A stretch of DNA of 32,282 nt from NCBI RefSeq assembly GCF_024539815.1, contig NZ_JAHHIU010000159.1:1-32282 (forward strand), read 5' to 3'. This DNA is from Streptomyces hayashii (lineage in GTDB: Bacteria; Actinomycetota; Actinomycetes; Streptomycetales; Streptomycetaceae). Every line of letters starts with the position of its first letter. Within the stretch, counting starts at the first letter, position 1. Shown here one piece after another: positions 32,143 through 32,282 of the stretch. A model generated the notes under the pieces. The model worked only from the letters and a program-made list of their open reading frames with translations, ran no database searches and was not told the DNA's origin. The position numbers and the translations under genes were made by a program.

Positions 32143-32282
32143 CGCGGCAGGGACTCGCGCACCCCGCGAAGGTCCGTACGGGCCGTACCACGACACGCCG
32201 ACGCCCACCCATGGCCGCAGGTCCGTCACCTGAACCCCCGCCCCGTCCCCAGCGCGACGCGGCACGACCCGCACCCCGCACC

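Noticed and set aside
31970..32281. A 103-residue minus-strand frame at the window end
   Set aside because: Half lies antisense to the LacI gene and its composition is typical of a shadow frame; no ribosome-binding site or family feature.
32212..32282. A plus-strand ATG frame open to the window edge
   Set aside because: Pro/Arg-rich, no Shine-Dalgarno or -10 box, and too short to judge.

Overview
The window is high-GC actinobacterial chromosome, almost certainly Streptomyces or a close relative. The evidence is strong G/C bias at third codon positions in every real gene, GTG starts, long spurious open frames on the opposite strands, and gene types common in that genus: a sugar ABC importer without its own ATPase, ricin-lectin secreted glycosidases, a DUF5997/LysR-effector pair and a DUF664-type DinB protein. 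I see no rRNA, tRNA, transposase, prophage or CRISPR array. All family calls come from reading the translations; no database search was possible.

Layout. (1) 73-8362: a plus-strand carbohydrate locus with a sugar-binding lipoprotein, two MalF/MalG-type permeases, a cytoplasmic MGH1/GH63-like glycosidase and a 1064-residue secreted clan GH-A-like glycosidase carrying three carbohydrate-binding modules and a ricin-type lectin. The secreted enzyme would release oligosaccharides, the importer take them up (with a shared ATPase encoded elsewhere), and the cytoplasmic enzyme finish hydrolysis. (2) 8397-17228: housekeeping and accessory genes: ung (-), a BadF/NAGK-like kinase (+), a degenerate sirohydrochlorin chelatase-like protein (+), a beta-propeller lactonase (-), a FUSC membrane protein (-), an Lrp/AsnC regulator (+), a LysR effector-domain protein without HTH (-), a divergent DUF5997 gene (+) and a cold-shock-domain protein (+). 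Two perfect bidirectional hairpin terminators separate the convergent pairs.

(3) 17432-30297: the most striking part, a 12.9-kb five-gene operon on the plus strand. Three junctions are 4-base ATGA overlaps and one is a 5-base gap. The order is a DUF4132 protein, a 1669-residue DUF4132-associated giant, a MoxR-type AAA+ ATPase, a 1296-residue protein with DUF5682 at the N-terminus and a complete-MIDAS vWA domain at the C-terminus, and a SWIM zinc-finger protein. The gene content matches the poorly understood E. coli yehI/yehL/yehM/yehP/yehQ set, but here yehM-like and yehP-like parts are fused and the DUF4132 component is split. Its function is unknown; a MoxR/vWA chaperone-like or conflict-related machine is the best guess.

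(4) 30371-32106: a DinB/DUF664 protein and a LacI-family regulator, apparently leaderless, with a perfect 14-bp palindrome and a second half-matching site bracketing its start codon. Several genes in the window have TAnnnT -10-like boxes 6-8 bases before the start codon and no Shine-Dalgarno sequence, suggesting leaderless mRNAs.
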